A stretch of 64,000 nucleotides of DNA, taken from Azospirillum sp. TSH64 (GTDB lineage: Bacteria; Pseudomonadota; Alphaproteobacteria; Azospirillales; Azospirillaceae). Every line of letters starts with the position of its first letter. The first letter of the stretch is position 1. Location of the stretch: positions 65,182-129,181 of the forward strand of contig NZ_LGQW01000015.1 in NCBI RefSeq assembly GCF_003116035.1. The letters run 5' to 3'. The translations under genes were made by a program, and so were the position numbers. The notes under the pieces were generated by a model. It made no database searches and was not told the DNA's origin. It saw only the letters and a program-made list of their open reading frames with translations. This document shows positions 45,263 to 54,708 of the stretch, in pieces.

Positions 45263-46169
45263 CGGCGAACCCCCGGCGGGTCTTCATGAACCAGAGATAG
45301 CCGAGCCACGCCACCACCCAGGCGCCCAGCGTCGCCAGACCCCACTCGAGCGGCGACGGGATGCGGCCCCAGAACAGCAGGTCCTTCGACTGCTCCAGGA
45401 TCGCGGTCATCGGATTGAGGTGCAGGATGGCGCGGAAGCGCTCGGGGATCGCGGTCATCGGATAGAAGATCGGGCTGAGGAACATCAGCACGGTGACGGC
45501 CACCCCCACCACCTGCCGCAGGTCGCGCAGGAACACGCCGGCGGCGGCGAAGAACCAGCTGAGCCCCAGCGTGGTCAGGCACAAGGGTACCAGGATCAGC
45601 GGCAGCAGCAGCGCCGTCGGCGGCGGCAGCCCGGCCACCATCAGATGGAAGACCACCAGGATGACGAAGCCGATGCCGGCATTGAACAATGCCACCGCCA
45701 GCGACACCAGCGGCAGGATCTCCAGCGGGAAGACCACCTTCTTGATGTAGCTGACATTCTCCAGCAGGAGGCCGGGCGCCCGGCTCAGGCATTCGCCCAG
45801 CACGTTGAACAGGATCAGGCCGGAGAACAGCAGCAGGGCGAATTCCGTGTTGCTGCCCCCCGTCGCCCCCCAGCGCGCCTGGAACACCACCGAGAAGACG
45901 AAGGTGTAGACCGCCAGCATCAGGATCGGGTTCAGCACCGCCCAGACGATGCCCAGCACGGACCCGCGGTACCGGGCGTCGATCTCCCGCCGGGCCAGCC
46001 GCAGGATCAGCGACCTGTGATGCCAGGCGGTCTGGAAAAGGGCAAAGGGACCGGCGCCGAAACCCGCTACCGTAGGGTTCCCCGACTGAGAGTTAAACAA
46101 TTTAGAGTATTCCCCGTCTGCGGCCGACCGACCATAACCCCCGCTCCGGCGGCGTTCAAGCGAAAGCAT
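45252..46169 (-). CDS. wzm: Polysaccharide ABC exporter permease
   Basis: A 305-aa inner-membrane subunit with six hydrophobic segments in the ABC-2 arrangement. ARREIDARYRGSVLGIVWAV near residue 60 is the hallmark amphipathic lead-in of Wzm/KpsM proteins, and FLSPIFYPMTAIPERFR is the conserved late loop. The N-terminal 40 residues are longer than in many members, so an internal start is possible. It is the first gene of the minus-strand operon wzm-wzt-GT-rmlCBDA-uxs and is read away from the sulfotransferase gene. Confidence 0.94.
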   Translation of the reverse strand: MLSLERRRSGGYGRSAADGEYSKLFNSQSGNPTVAGFGAGPFALFQTAWHHRSLILRLARREIDARYRGSVLGIVWAVLNPILMLAVYTFVFSVVFQARWGATGGSNTEFALLLFSGLILFNVLGECLSRAPGLLLENVSYIKKVVFPLEILPLVSLAVALFNAGIGFVILVVFHLMVAGLPPPTALLLPLILVPLCLTTLGLSWFFAAAGVFLRDLRQVVGVAVTVLMFLSPIFYPMTAIPERFRAILHLNPMTAILEQSKDLLFWGRIPSPLEWGLATLGAWVVAWLGYLWFMKTRRGFADVV

Positions 46170-46692
46170 CGGCCCGGCCGGAGGGGTGGCGGAAGAGCGC
46201 GGAAGAGGCGGTCCGGTCCGAAAAAGAGCGGGTGGGGGAACGGACCTTTGGTTTCCCTCGTTTACCCGAAAGATCGGAGAGGTAGTGAAGCGGTCCAGGA
46301 ATTTTCGTTATCACGAAGGAAAACAACAAAATAAACATTCGAGTAATTCGTGCCGTACGGGCTAGTTCTACAGATAAAGCAGGAGAATGCCGCCCTATGC
46401 GTATCAGTAAATGACGAGTACCGATCAAACGTGACTTCTCTATTGTGAAGATAGGGACATGCCTTCTCATGTAGTTTCTACGTAGCCTTTGGTCAAACAT
46501 TGAGGATTGCATCCGTATATTTGTAAGACCATGGGGTTAGATCCGGATGAGATCTAAAAAAGCTTATCTGGCAGGACCATAACTAGCCTGGAGAGAGGGC
46601 GCTTGGCCGATTTTCAGGAAAGACGCACCGATTGCCGGGTTCACGGGAAAAACGGATCGCCCGGGGACAGGGTGACGCAAAAGGAGGCTGTT
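46170..46692. promoter_or_regulatory. AT-rich divergent control region between wzm and the sulfotransferase gene
   Basis: This is 523 bp between two divergent operons, clearly richer in A+T (about 46230-46690) than the rest of the window. It contains the palindrome TTAGATC/GATCTAA (46537-46543 and 46551-46557). It most likely holds the promoters of both operons, but I cannot assign -35/-10 boxes with confidence. A 118-codon minus-strand frame here has atypical composition and is not called. Confidence 0.5.
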
Positions 46693-47742
46693 GTGTTTTG
46701 GAATGGAAAGACCCTGGCAGCCGATCACTATGCCACATCGTTAAGACATCATTTCGGTGACGGTGCGGTTCATCGTCTTCAAAAAGAGATCGGGTTCGTC
46801 GGGAAACGGCTTCTTCGACTTCCAAGCACAGAAAGATCGGCCTTCTTCGACCCCTGGTTTACCGAGGAGAACGCCCGCCATCTGCGCTCGGTCGCCCGAT
46901 CCGTCCGCGGGATGACGTCCGATGCGCCGGCCCCGGCCCTGGCGTCCGCCCCCCGCATCGTCTTCCTGCATGGCGTGATGCCGCGCAGCGGCACCAACTA
47001 TCTCCAGAGCCTGCTGGAGCTGCATCCCGACGTGCTGGTCAATCCCTACGGCATCCGCGAGCTTCCCTTCCTGAACACGCTGGAGGATGCGCGGACCTAC
47101 GAGGGGCGCTTCCTGCGTCTTTACCGGCGCAACCGGGAGTCGTTCAGCGATCTGGAAACCTTCTGCTACATGGTGAACGGCTTCCTGCGCCGGATCGAAG
47201 CCGAGTTCCCGGCCGGCAAGACGGTGGTGATCAAGTCGCCCCACACCCGGATGATGCGCTATTTCCCCTACCTGTTCCCGGCGGAACGCTGCCTGATCGT
47301 GCTGCGCGACGGTCGCCGCGCCGTGCAGTCCACCATCGACACCTGGCCGCTGCGCTTCCTGGGCCGGACCTTCGCCGACGTCTGCCGGGAATGGAGCTTC
47401 GGCACCGAGGCGGCGCTGGAGGCGCAGAGCCGGATGAGCGCCGACGCCTGCCGGCTGGTCCGTTTCGAGGATGCGGTGGCCGCTCCCGACGGCACGGCCC
47501 GCGACCTCATGCGCTTCCTGGATTTGGACGAGGGCCGCTATCCGTTCGAGCGGATCGGCGACCTTCCCATCCTGGGATCGTCCCGCGCCTCGCGCAGCAA
47601 CGGCGAGGTCAGCTGGACCCCCGTCAGCAAACCCGAAGGCTTCGACCCGTCGAAGCGCCCGATCCAATGGTCGCGCAAGCGTCTGACCGTGTTCGACGCC
47701 GTGGCCGGAGACATGCAGAAGAAGGCCGGCTATGCTGCTTGA
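46693..47742 (+). CDS. Sulfotransferase
   Basis: A 349-aa PAPS-dependent sulfotransferase of the Sulfotransfer_3-like group. The 5'-phosphosulfate loop is [20 protein letters not shown] and the 3'-phosphate motif is [28 protein letters not shown] lies between. It would sulfate a glycan or lipid at the cytoplasmic face. The GTG at 46693 is chosen because AAGGAGG ends 5 bases before it; an upstream TTG at 46603 has no such site. Its end overlaps cysD by 11 bp, linking it to PAPS supply. Confidence 0.9.
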   Translation: MFWNGKTLAADHYATSLRHHFGDGAVHRLQKEIGFVGKRLLRLPSTERSAFFDPWFTEENARHLRSVARSVRGMTSDAPAPALASAPRIVFLHGVMPRSGTNYLQSLLELHPDVLVNPYGIRELPFLNTLEDARTYEGRFLRLYRRNRESFSDLETFCYMVNGFLRRIEAEFPAGKTVVIKSPHTRMMRYFPYLFPAERCLIVLRDGRRAVQSTIDTWPLRFLGRTFADVCREWSFGTEAALEAQSRMSADACRLVRFEDAVAAPDGTARDLMRFLDLDEGRYPFERIGDLPILGSSRASRSNGEVSWTPVSKPEGFDPSKRPIQWSRKRLTVFDAVAGDMQKKAGYAA

Positions 47743-48739
47743 TCCACTGTTCGACACCCGTCCCGCGGCCAGGGATCTCCCCCAGCCCGCTCCCGCTTCC
47801 GGTGTTGAGGACGCGCTGCCCGCCATCCTGACCACGCCGGCCCGCCTCACCCACCTGCAAAGGCTGGAGGCGGAGAGCATCCACATCATGCGCGAGGTGG
47901 CGGCCCAGTTCCACAAGCCGGTCATGCTCTATTCGGTGGGCAAGGACAGCTCGGTCCTGCTGCATCTGGCGATGAAGGCCTTCTATCCGTCGAAGCCGCC
48001 CTTCCCGCTGCTGCATGTCGACACGACCTGGAAATTCCGGGAGATGATCGAGTTCCGCGACCGCATGGCGCAGGATCTCGGGCTGGACCTGACGGTCCAC
48101 ATCAACCGGGACGGCGTGCGGCAGGGCATCGGCCCGGTCAGCCACGGCTCGGCCGTCCACACCGACGTGATGAAGACGCAAGCGCTCAAACAGGCGCTCG
48201 ACGCCCACGGCTTCGACGCCGCCTTCGGCGGGGCGCGCCGCGACGAGGAGAAGAGCCGCGCCAAGGAGCGCATCTTCTCCTTCCGCACGGCCACCCACCG
48301 CTGGGAGCCGAAGAACCAGCGGCCGGAGCTGTGGAACCTCTACCAGGGCCGCATCCACAAGGGCGAAAGCATCCGCGTCTTCCCGCTGTCGAACTGGACC
48401 GAGCTGGACATCTGGCAATACATCCACCAGGAGGCCATCCCGGTGGTGCCGCTCTATTTCGCCAAGCCGCGCCCGGTGGTGGAGCGCGACGGCACGCTGA
48501 TCATGGTCGACGACGACCGGCTGCCGCTGAAGCCCGGCGAGGTGCCGGAGATGGCCTGGGTGCGTTTCCGCACGCTCGGCTGCTATCCGCTGACCGGGGC
48601 CGTGCGCAGCACCGCCGCCACCCTGCCCGAGATCATCCGCGAGATGCTGCTGTCCACCGGTTCGGAACGGCAGGGCCGGGTGATCGACCAGGATGCCGCC
48701 GCCTCGATGGAAGCGAAGAAGCAGGAAGGCTACTTCTGA
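47732..48739 (+). CDS. cysD: Sulfate adenylyltransferase subunit 2 (CysD/NodP)
   Basis: A 335-aa ATP-pyrophosphatase-family enzyme that forms adenylyl sulfate with CysN. It has the PP-loop [46 protein letters not shown] and [10 protein letters not shown]. The N-terminal 30 residues (Pro/Ala-rich) exceed E. coli CysD. It overlaps both neighbours (sulfotransferase upstream, cysNC by one base in TGATG). In Azospirillum and rhizobia such pairs are called nodPQ; here the context suggests glycan sulfation rather than cysteine synthesis alone. Confidence 0.96.
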   Translation: MLLDPLFDTRPAARDLPQPAPASGVEDALPAILTTPARLTHLQRLEAESIHIMREVAAQFHKPVMLYSVGKDSSVLLHLAMKAFYPSKPPFPLLHVDTTWKFREMIEFRDRMAQDLGLDLTVHINRDGVRQGIGPVSHGSAVHTDVMKTQALKQALDAHGFDAAFGGARRDEEKSRAKERIFSFRTATHRWEPKNQRPELWNLYQGRIHKGESIRVFPLSNWTELDIWQYIHQEAIPVVPLYFAKPRPVVERDGTLIMVDDDRLPLKPGEVPEMAWVRFRTLGCYPLTGAVRSTAATLPEIIREMLLSTGSERQGRVIDQDAAASMEAKKQEGYF

Positions 48740-50673
48740 TGCTGACGGATCTCGACCCCATCGCCACCGCTCCTGCGGATGCCGCCCCCTCCGATGCCGC
48801 CAATGAGGTGCAGGTGTATCTCGCCCGCCAGAACGGCAAGGACCTGCTGCGCTTCATCACCTGCGGCTCGGTGGACGACGGCAAGTCGACGCTGATCGGC
48901 CGGCTGCTCTACGACTGCAAATGCCTCTTTGAGGACCAGCTGGCCAGCCTGGAGGCGGATTCGGGCCGCTTCGGCACCACCGGTGCCGGCCAGCTCGACC
49001 TCGCGCTGCTGGTCGACGGGCTGGCGGCGGAGCGCGAGCAGGGCATCACCATCGATGTCGCCTACCGCTTCTTCACCACCGAGCGCCGCAAGTTCATCGT
49101 CGCCGACACGCCGGGCCACGAGCAGTATACCCGCAACATGGTCACCGGCGCGTCCACCGCCGACGCCGCGGTCCTGCTTGTCGATGCGCGCAAGGGCGTG
49201 CTGACCCAGACCCGGCGACACAGCACCATCGTTTCGCTCCTGGGCGTGCGCCATGTCGTGCTGGCGGTCAACAAGATGGACGCGGTCGGTTGGAGCCGCG
49301 AGACCTTCGAGCGGATCGCCGCCGACTACCGCGTCTTCGCCCAGCGCATCGGCATCGACGAGGTCACCTGCATCCCGGTCTCGGCGCTCACCGGCGACAA
49401 CGTCACCAAGCCGTCGGACGCCATGGGCTGGTACGGCGGCCCCACCCTGCTCGGCCATCTGGAGAGCGTCGACGCCGCGGCGGAGGAAAAGCTCGGCGCC
49501 TTCCGCATGGCGGTGCAGTGGGTCAACCGGCCCAACCAGGATTTCCGCGGTTTCTGCGGCACGGTGGCCGGCGGCGCGCTGCGCGTCGGCGACGAGGTCG
49601 CCATCCTGCCCGGCGGGCGGACCAGCCGGGTGGCCCGGATCGTCACCATGGACGGCGATCTGGAGACGGCGCAGCCCGGACAGGCGGTCACGCTGGTGCT
49701 GGCCGACGAGGTCGATGCCAGCCGCGGCGACATGATCGCCGCCGCCACCGGCCGTCCGGAGGTGGCCGACCAGTTCGCGGCGCATGTGGTGTGGATGGAC
49801 GAGCAGCCGCTGCTGCCCGGCCGCTCCTACCTGCTGCGCGCCGGCACGGCGACGGTCGGCGCCCAGGTGACCGAGCTGAAGCACGCCATCAACGTCAACA
49901 CCCAGGAGCATGCCGCCGCCAAGCATCTGGATCTCAACGACGTCGGCTTCTGCAATCTGGCGCTCGACCGGCCGATCCCGTTCGACGCCTATGCCGACAG
50001 CCGCGAGACCGGCAGCTTCATCCTGATCGACCGGCTGACCAACGCCACCGCCGGCTGCGGCATGATCCGCTTCGGCTTGCGCCGGGCGTCGAACATCCAC
50101 CGCCACGCCTCGAAGCTGGACAAGGCGGCGCGGGCCGGCGGGCTGCAGAAGCCCTGCGTGCTGTGGTTCACCGGCCTGTCCGGCTCCGGCAAGTCCAGCG
50201 TCGCCGACCGGCTGGAGCAGGAGCTGCACCGTCTCGGCCGCCGCACCATGATCCTCGACGGCGACAATGTCCGCCACGGGCTGAACCGGGATCTGGGCTT
50301 CACCGACGAGGACCGGGTGGAGAACATCCGCCGCGTCGCCGAAGTGTCGAAGCTGATGGTGGACGCCGGGCTGATCGTGCTGGTCAGCTTCATCTCCCCC
50401 TTCCGCGAGGAGCGCCGGATGGCGCGCTCCCTGGTGGAGGAGGGCGAGTTCCTGGAGATCTTCATGGACACGCCGCTGGAGGTCTGCGAGGCCCGCGACC
50501 CCAAGGGGCTCTACCGGAAGGCGAGAGCCGGCCAGCTCCCCCACTTCACCGGCATCGACAGCGCCTACGAGCCGCCGGACGCGCCGGAGATCATGTTGAA
50601 GGGCGCCGAACAGACCGCCGACGAGATGGTCGCCCAGGTGATCGGGGAGCTGCGGCGGCGCGAGGTGATCTGA
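48739..50673 (+). CDS. cysNC: Bifunctional sulfate adenylyltransferase subunit 1 / adenylylsulfate kinase (CysNC/NodQ)
   Basis: A 644-aa fusion. The N-terminal CysN GTPase (about 30-450) has [31 protein letters not shown] and NKMD. The C-terminal CysC kinase (about 465-640) has the P-loop [32 protein letters not shown] and FISPFREER. With CysD it makes APS, then PAPS, the donor for the sulfotransferase encoded just upstream. The start overlaps the cysD stop. Transcription probably ends at the palindrome that follows. Confidence 0.97.
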   Translation: MLTDLDPIATAPADAAPSDAANEVQVYLARQNGKDLLRFITCGSVDDGKSTLIGRLLYDCKCLFEDQLASLEADSGRFGTTGAGQLDLALLVDGLAAEREQGITIDVAYRFFTTERRKFIVADTPGHEQYTRNMVTGASTADAAVLLVDARKGVLTQTRRHSTIVSLLGVRHVVLAVNKMDAVGWSRETFERIAADYRVFAQRIGIDEVTCIPVSALTGDNVTKPSDAMGWYGGPTLLGHLESVDAAAEEKLGAFRMAVQWVNRPNQDFRGFCGTVAGGALRVGDEVAILPGGRTSRVARIVTMDGDLETAQPGQAVTLVLADEVDASRGDMIAAATGRPEVADQFAAHVVWMDEQPLLPGRSYLLRAGTATVGAQVTELKHAINVNTQEHAAAKHLDLNDVGFCNLALDRPIPFDAYADSRETGSFILIDRLTNATAGCGMIRFGLRRASNIHRHASKLDKAARAGGLQKPCVLWFTGLSGSGKSSVADRLEQELHRLGRRTMILDGDNVRHGLNRDLGFTDEDRVENIRRVAEVSKLMVDAGLIVLVSFISPFREERRMARSLVEEGEFLEIFMDTPLEVCEARDPKGLYRKARAGQLPHFTGIDSAYEPPDAPEIMLKGAEQTADEMVAQVIGELRRREVI

Positions 50674-50711
50674 GGGCGCTGGATCCTTGGTGCGCTGATG
50701 GATTGTTCGAC

Positions 50712-50857
50712 AAGATAGACACGGATGTCACGGATTTGAACACGGATTACACGGATGTTTTCCGAGACGTAGATGACGTCTGCAAAACACGGCTTCTGCA
50801 AGTAGAAGAAATATCCGTGTAATCGGTGCCTAAATCCGTGACATCCGTGTCTATCTT
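50712..50857. repeat. Large palindromic element built from ACGGAT units
   Basis: The outer arms 50712-50737 and 50832-50857 are a perfect 26-bp inverted repeat. The inner parts (around 50741-50756 and 50810-50829, CACGGATTACACGGAT-like) also pair with few mismatches. It lies between convergent cysNC and udgX and could fold into one long hairpin that ends both transcripts. The short-unit composition suggests a mobile palindromic repeat family. Confidence 0.75.
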
Positions 50858-50922
50858 TTCCGACATCATTCGGCTTCCTTGGAAAACAGTGTTGTAAACC
50901 CTTGTGATCATAGGGGAGGTCG

Positions 50923-52356
50923 TCAACCCGCCCCCTCCACCACCTCCCGCGCCCGCCGCAGGTCGGCGACGAAGTCGCGGTAGGCCTGCTCCGCCTCCTC
51001 GCCCGCCGGCAGGCGCAGCAGGTAGGAGGGGTGGACGGTGACGAATCCCTCCCAATCGCCGAACCCCATCGGCCCGCGCTCCCGCAGAACCGAGACGCTG
51101 CGCCCGCTCAGCGCCAATGCCGCGGTGGCGCCCAGCGTCACCACCAGGCGCGGGCGGACGAAGGCCAGCTCCTTCATCAGCCACCAGCGGTAATGCTTCA
51201 CCTCGCCGGCGGTCGGCGACTGGTGCAGGCGGCGCTTGCCGCGGGCGACGAACTTGAAATGCTTGACCGCGTTGGTCAGGTAGGCGGCGCTGCGCTCGAT
51301 CCCGGCCTCCTCCAGCGCGCGGTCCAACAGCTGGCCGGCCGGGCCGACGAAGGGCCGGCCTTCCATGTCCTCCTGGTCGCCGGGCTGCTCGCCGACGATG
51401 GCGATGGCGGCCTCCTCCGGCCCTTCGCCCAGCACCGCCTGCGTCGCCCCCGGCACCAGCGGGTCCGCCGCCCGGATGATGCGGTTCAGCTCGGCCAGCG
51501 TCGCCGGTTCCTGCCGGGCCATGGCGGCGACGGCCTTGTCGGGGTTGCGGCGGCGGGGGGCCGCGGCCTCCGCCTCGATCATCGCCTGCACCCGCGCAGG
51601 CGCGGAGCGGATCATCGCCGGGATCGCCGCGGCCTCCGGCAAATTGGCCCAGTATTTCCGCGGCATCTCCGCCCGCATCGCCGTCGGGTTCACCCGCGCG
51701 GGATTGAAGGTGCTCTCGTAATAGCGCTGCCAGCCTTCGGCGAAGCGGTCGTCGCGGTCGAGCCCCTCCGGCCTCAAAGCCGCCGGCCCGACCGTCAGCG
51801 AGCGCCGGTCCCAATGCAGAGATCCCACCGGCGTCAGGATCGTCCAGACCAGGCTCTCGAACCGTTCGACGAAGAAGGGCGCGGTCGCCTCGACGATGAA
51901 ATGGTCGGGCTCGAACCACGCGACGTAGCGCTCCCCGCCCCGATCTTCGGAGTTGGCCGGATCCCGAACCTCGCGGAAGCGCAGGAAGGCGTGCATCTTG
52001 TGCAGGTCGCGCCGCACCGCCTTGTCCAGCAGCGCCAGCCGGTGGATCAGCGGGTCGGCATGATGGTCGAGGATGTCGCGCTCCCCCCGCACCACCCGCC
52101 GGACCAGCCGGTGCAGCAGGGCATAGCGCTCCGGATCGCGGTGGCAGACCACGCTTTCGATCAGCGCCCCCACCGGGCGCGGCAGCGGAACCGGCGGCGC
52201 GTCCGCCGGCAGCGGAGCCGTATCGCCGAACAGCGACGGCGTCGCCCCGCCGCTCCACACCACCGCGTCCGGTTCGACATCGAGCGCGACCAGCCCGCGC
52301 AGCGCGCGGCGGAAGCCATCCAGATCGGCGCCGTCCTTCAACTCCACATGCCGCAT
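50923..52356 (-). CDS. udgX: DUF4130 / UdgX-type uracil-DNA glycosylase fusion
   Basis: A 477-aa protein. The N-terminal half (about 1-250) matches DUF4130 (TIGR03915-type, ending MPRKYWANLPEA). The C-terminal half (about 285-470) is a UdgX-family glycosylase: GEQPGDQEDMEGRPFVGPAG, VKHFKFVARGKRRLHQSP, VTLGATAAL and VTVHPSYLLR. UdgX proteins bind the uracil site in DNA covalently through the His in the RRxH loop, which is present here. It lies 11 bp downstream of the radical SAM gene and should share its SOS-type promoter. Confidence 0.92.
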   Translation of the reverse strand: MRHVELKDGADLDGFRRALRGLVALDVEPDAVVWSGGATPSLFGDTAPLPADAPPVPLPRPVGALIESVVCHRDPERYALLHRLVRRVVRGERDILDHHADPLIHRLALLDKAVRRDLHKMHAFLRFREVRDPANSEDRGGERYVAWFEPDHFIVEATAPFFVERFESLVWTILTPVGSLHWDRRSLTVGPAALRPEGLDRDDRFAEGWQRYYESTFNPARVNPTAMRAEMPRKYWANLPEAAAIPAMIRSAPARVQAMIEAEAAAPRRRNPDKAVAAMARQEPATLAELNRIIRAADPLVPGATQAVLGEGPEEAAIAIVGEQPGDQEDMEGRPFVGPAGQLLDRALEEAGIERSAAYLTNAVKHFKFVARGKRRLHQSPTAGEVKHYRWWLMKELAFVRPRLVVTLGATAALALSGRSVSVLRERGPMGFGDWEGFVTVHPSYLLRLPAGEEAEQAYRDFVADLRRAREVVEGAG

Positions 52357-52367
52357 GGCTCAACCCC

Positions 52368-53579
52368 TCAGAACAGGCTGAGCTGCTTGGGCGGCGCCAC
52401 CAGCCGCTGCCGCAGGTCGGCGCGGTCGGTCAGCCCGCCCGGATGGTGGTCGGCGGCGATCAGGAAGGCGCGCGCCCGCTTCAGTCCCGACGACAGCCGC
52501 GCCACATCCTCCAGCCGCAGGGTGGTGTGGCGCCGCGCCTCGACGATCTTGTCGACCGCCCGCGCCCCCAGCCCCGGCACGCGCAGCAGCATCTCGCGGT
52601 CGGCGCTGTTCACGTCCACCGGGAAGCGCTCGCGGTTCTTCAGGGCCCAGGCCAGCTTGGGGTCGATGCCCAGATCCAGCATGCCGCCCTCGCCCCCGGC
52701 GGCGATCTCGTCCACGGTGAAGCCGTAATAGCGCAGCAGCCAGTCGGCCTGGTACAGCCGGTTCTCGCGCTGGAGCGGCGGCGGCTTGGCCGGCAGGGCG
52801 GAACTCGCCTCCGGGATCGGGCTGAAGGCGGAATAATAGACCCGGCGCAGCCCGTAGCGGCGATAGAGCGTGTCGCTGGTCTCCAGCACCGACAGGTCGG
52901 TCGAGGCGTCGGCGCCGACGATCATCTGGGTGCTCTGCCCGGCGGGGGAGAAGCGGCGCTTTTCCTCCTTGGCCTCCAGGATGCGTTCGCCGACCTGCCC
53001 CATCACCGCCTTGATCGAGCTGCCGTCCTTCTCCGGCGCGAACTGCTTCAGGCTGCGGTCGGAGGCCAGTTCGAGGTTGATCGACAGCCGGTCGGCCCAC
53101 AGCCCGGCCTGCTCGATCAGCCAGGGGCTGGCCTCCGGGATCGTCTTCAGATGGATGTAGCCGGCGAAGCCATGGTCGCGCCGCAGCGTGCGCGCCACCA
53201 GCATCAGCTGCTCCATCGTGTGGTCGGGCGAGCGGATGATGCCGGAGGACAGGAACAGCCCTTCGATGCAGTTGCGCTTGTAGAAGCCCAGCGTCAGCTG
53301 CACCACCTCGTCGACGCTGAAGCGCGCGCGCCGCACGTTGGAGGACCGGCGGTTGATGCAGTAGGCGCAGTCGAACAGGCAGTAGTTGGTCAGCAGGATC
53401 TTGAGCAGCGAGACGCAGCGCCCGTCCGGCGTATAGGCGTGGCAGATGCCGGCCCCGGTGGTCGAACCGATGCCGTCCGGCCCGCCCGTCCGCCGCTTCG
53501 CCCCCGACGACGCGCAGGAGGCGTCGTATTTCGCCGCATCCGCCAGGATCTCGAGTTTGTCGAGCAGCGCGTCATCCAC
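52368..53579 (-). CDS. Radical SAM protein, putative DNA modification/repair (TIGR03916-like)
   Basis: A 403-aa radical SAM enzyme. The iron-sulfur cluster motif is NYCLFDCAYC (Cys-x3-Cys-x2-Cys). Earlier come KLEILADAAKYDASCASSG and GICHAYTPDGRC, typical of this family. A helix-hairpin-helix near the C-terminus (LLRVPGLGARAVDKIVEARR) suggests DNA binding. The family usually neighbours DUF4130/UdgX proteins, as here; its reaction is unknown. The GTG at 53579 fits the family N-terminus and follows GAGGGAAG by 8 bases. The reading frame stays open further upstream but without conserved sequence. Confidence 0.9.
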   Translation of the reverse strand: MDDALLDKLEILADAAKYDASCASSGAKRRTGGPDGIGSTTGAGICHAYTPDGRCVSLLKILLTNYCLFDCAYCINRRSSNVRRARFSVDEVVQLTLGFYKRNCIEGLFLSSGIIRSPDHTMEQLMLVARTLRRDHGFAGYIHLKTIPEASPWLIEQAGLWADRLSINLELASDRSLKQFAPEKDGSSIKAVMGQVGERILEAKEEKRRFSPAGQSTQMIVGADASTDLSVLETSDTLYRRYGLRRVYYSAFSPIPEASSALPAKPPPLQRENRLYQADWLLRYYGFTVDEIAAGGEGGMLDLGIDPKLAWALKNRERFPVDVNSADREMLLRVPGLGARAVDKIVEARRHTTLRLEDVARLSSGLKRARAFLIAADHHPGGLTDRADLRQRLVAPPKQLSLF

Positions 53580-53607
53580 TGTGATGGCTTCCCTCTTCCT
53601 TCCAGAT

Positions 53608-53622
53608 GTTCGCAATATGTTC
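53608..53622 (-). promoter_or_regulatory. LexA (SOS) box of the alphaproteobacterial type
   Basis: GTTC-GCAATAT-GTTC on the plus strand is an exact match to GTTC-N7-GTTC, the LexA site of alphaproteobacteria. It ends 29 bases upstream of the radical SAM start codon and overlaps the -10 region. Confidence 0.75.
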
Positions 53623-53641
53623 TTATCTAAGGAAAAGGCAA
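53614..53641 (-). promoter_or_regulatory. Putative promoter of the radical SAM-udgX cassette
   Basis: On the minus strand TTGCCT (53636-53641) and CATATT (53614-53619) are separated by 16 bases. The -10 lies inside the LexA box, so LexA binding would block transcription. Confidence 0.45.
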
Positions 53642-54027
53642 GCGGGGTGTCTTGAAAGCGGGCCGGAACGGGGCCACGTGCTCTACAACCGGATCCGGGC
53701 CCCTCTGGCGACTTAGACGTGGTCGCGATGTCGGATCTCTTCACCTGCTCTTGCGCCGACGGGCGTGACCGCACTTGGAGGGACTGATGCCCTTGCCCCT
53801 GAGACAACGCCTCCGGCCTCCGGCATTCCCCGCTCCCGACCTTCCCCGTCGCGCGCCGCCCCTCCGGCGCGCCGCACGGCTTTGCCACCGCTCCGGGTGG
53901 GCGGCTTTGCCGCCCTCTGGGCGGCCGGCTCCGTGCGCCTGCGGGGCGCCGGGGCCAGGGCCAGGGCCGAGACCCTGAAATCTTCCCCCGCCTCATTCCC
54001 ACCCTTTTGATGAAGACGAGCATCGCC

Positions 54028-54708
54028 ATGGACCACACCGAACGCCAGATCATCGACGACCTGTTCGCCAAGCTGCATCAGGCCGAGGCGCAATCCGGCC
54101 CGCGCGATCCCGAGGCCGAGGCGCTGATCCGCGAGCGGATCGCCCGCCAGCCGGCCGCCCCCTACCTGATGGCGCAGGCCATCGTGATGATGGAGCAGGC
54201 GCTCGCCGCCTCGCAGGGCCGCAACGAGGAGCTGGAGCGCCAGCTGCGCGAGCGTCCCGCCGCCGCTCCCGCCGCCCCGGCCCAGTCCGGCGGCGGCCTG
54301 TTCGGCAGCCTGTTCGGCGGCAGCAGCCGTCCCGCTCCGCAGCCCTCATATCCGGCGTCTGCCCCGGCCGCTGCCGCCCCTGCGGCCGCCATGCCGGCCG
54401 GCTCGCCCTGGGGCCGTCCGCCCGCCGCTGCCGGTACGCCCGCCTATGGCGACCCGCGCGTCGCCGGCTATGCCCAGCAGCCGCGGGCCGGCGGCGGCTT
54501 CATGGCCGGCGCCATGCAGACGGCGGCCGGCGTCGCCGGCGGCATGCTGATCGGCAGCGCGCTCTCCAGCATGTTCTCTGGCGGCGAGGCGGTGGCGGCC
54601 GAGGCTGCCGGTGCTGCCACCGATGCGGCCACCGCCGCCACCGACCATGTCGAACAGACGGTCGAGGACAGCGGCTGGGGCGATTTCGGCGGCGAAGAGG
54701 AGATGTGA
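54028..54708 (+). CDS. DUF2076 domain-containing protein
   Basis: A 226-aa protein beginning MDHTERQIIDDLFAKLHQAE, the usual start of DUF2076 proteins. A helical N-terminal part (about 1-85) is followed by a Pro/Ala/Gly-rich linker with GGGLFGSLFGGSS. A Gly-rich hydrophobic stretch (FMAGAMQTAAGVAGGMLIGS) and an acidic end (GWGDFGGEEEM) close the protein. The family is found widely in proteobacteria and its function is not established. The ATG at 54028 matches the family start; ATG and TTG codons 6-7 codons upstream are also in frame. Confidence 0.88.
   Translation: MDHTERQIIDDLFAKLHQAEAQSGPRDPEAEALIRERIARQPAAPYLMAQAIVMMEQALAASQGRNEELERQLRERPAAAPAAPAQSGGGLFGSLFGGSSRPAPQPSYPASAPAAAAPAAAMPAGSPWGRPPAAAGTPAYGDPRVAGYAQQPRAGGGFMAGAMQTAAGVAGGMLIGSALSSMFSGGEAVAAEAAGAATDAATAATDHVEQTVEDSGWGDFGGEEEM

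Larger units (their letters stand above)
53580..54027. other. Intergenic region with the SOS-type control site
   Basis: This is 448 bp between the radical SAM gene (minus) and the DUF2076 gene (plus). The first 60 bp hold the LexA box and promoter of the repair cassette. The rest (about 53700-54000) is very GC-rich with open frames on both strands, none of which looks like a conserved protein. Confidence 0.5.

Noticed and set aside
46156..46512. A 118-codon minus-strand frame upstream of wzm
   Set aside because: It lies in the AT-rich control region, overlaps the wzm start out of frame, has no ribosome binding site and resembles no protein.
46603..46692. TTG at 46603 as the sulfotransferase start
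   Set aside because: No ribosome binding site, and the added 30 residues look non-coding; GTG at 46693 has AAGGAGG five bases upstream.
53580..54071. Upstream extension of the radical SAM protein
   Set aside because: The open frame would run through the LexA box and promoter and has no family similarity; the GTG at 53579 fits the family N-terminus.
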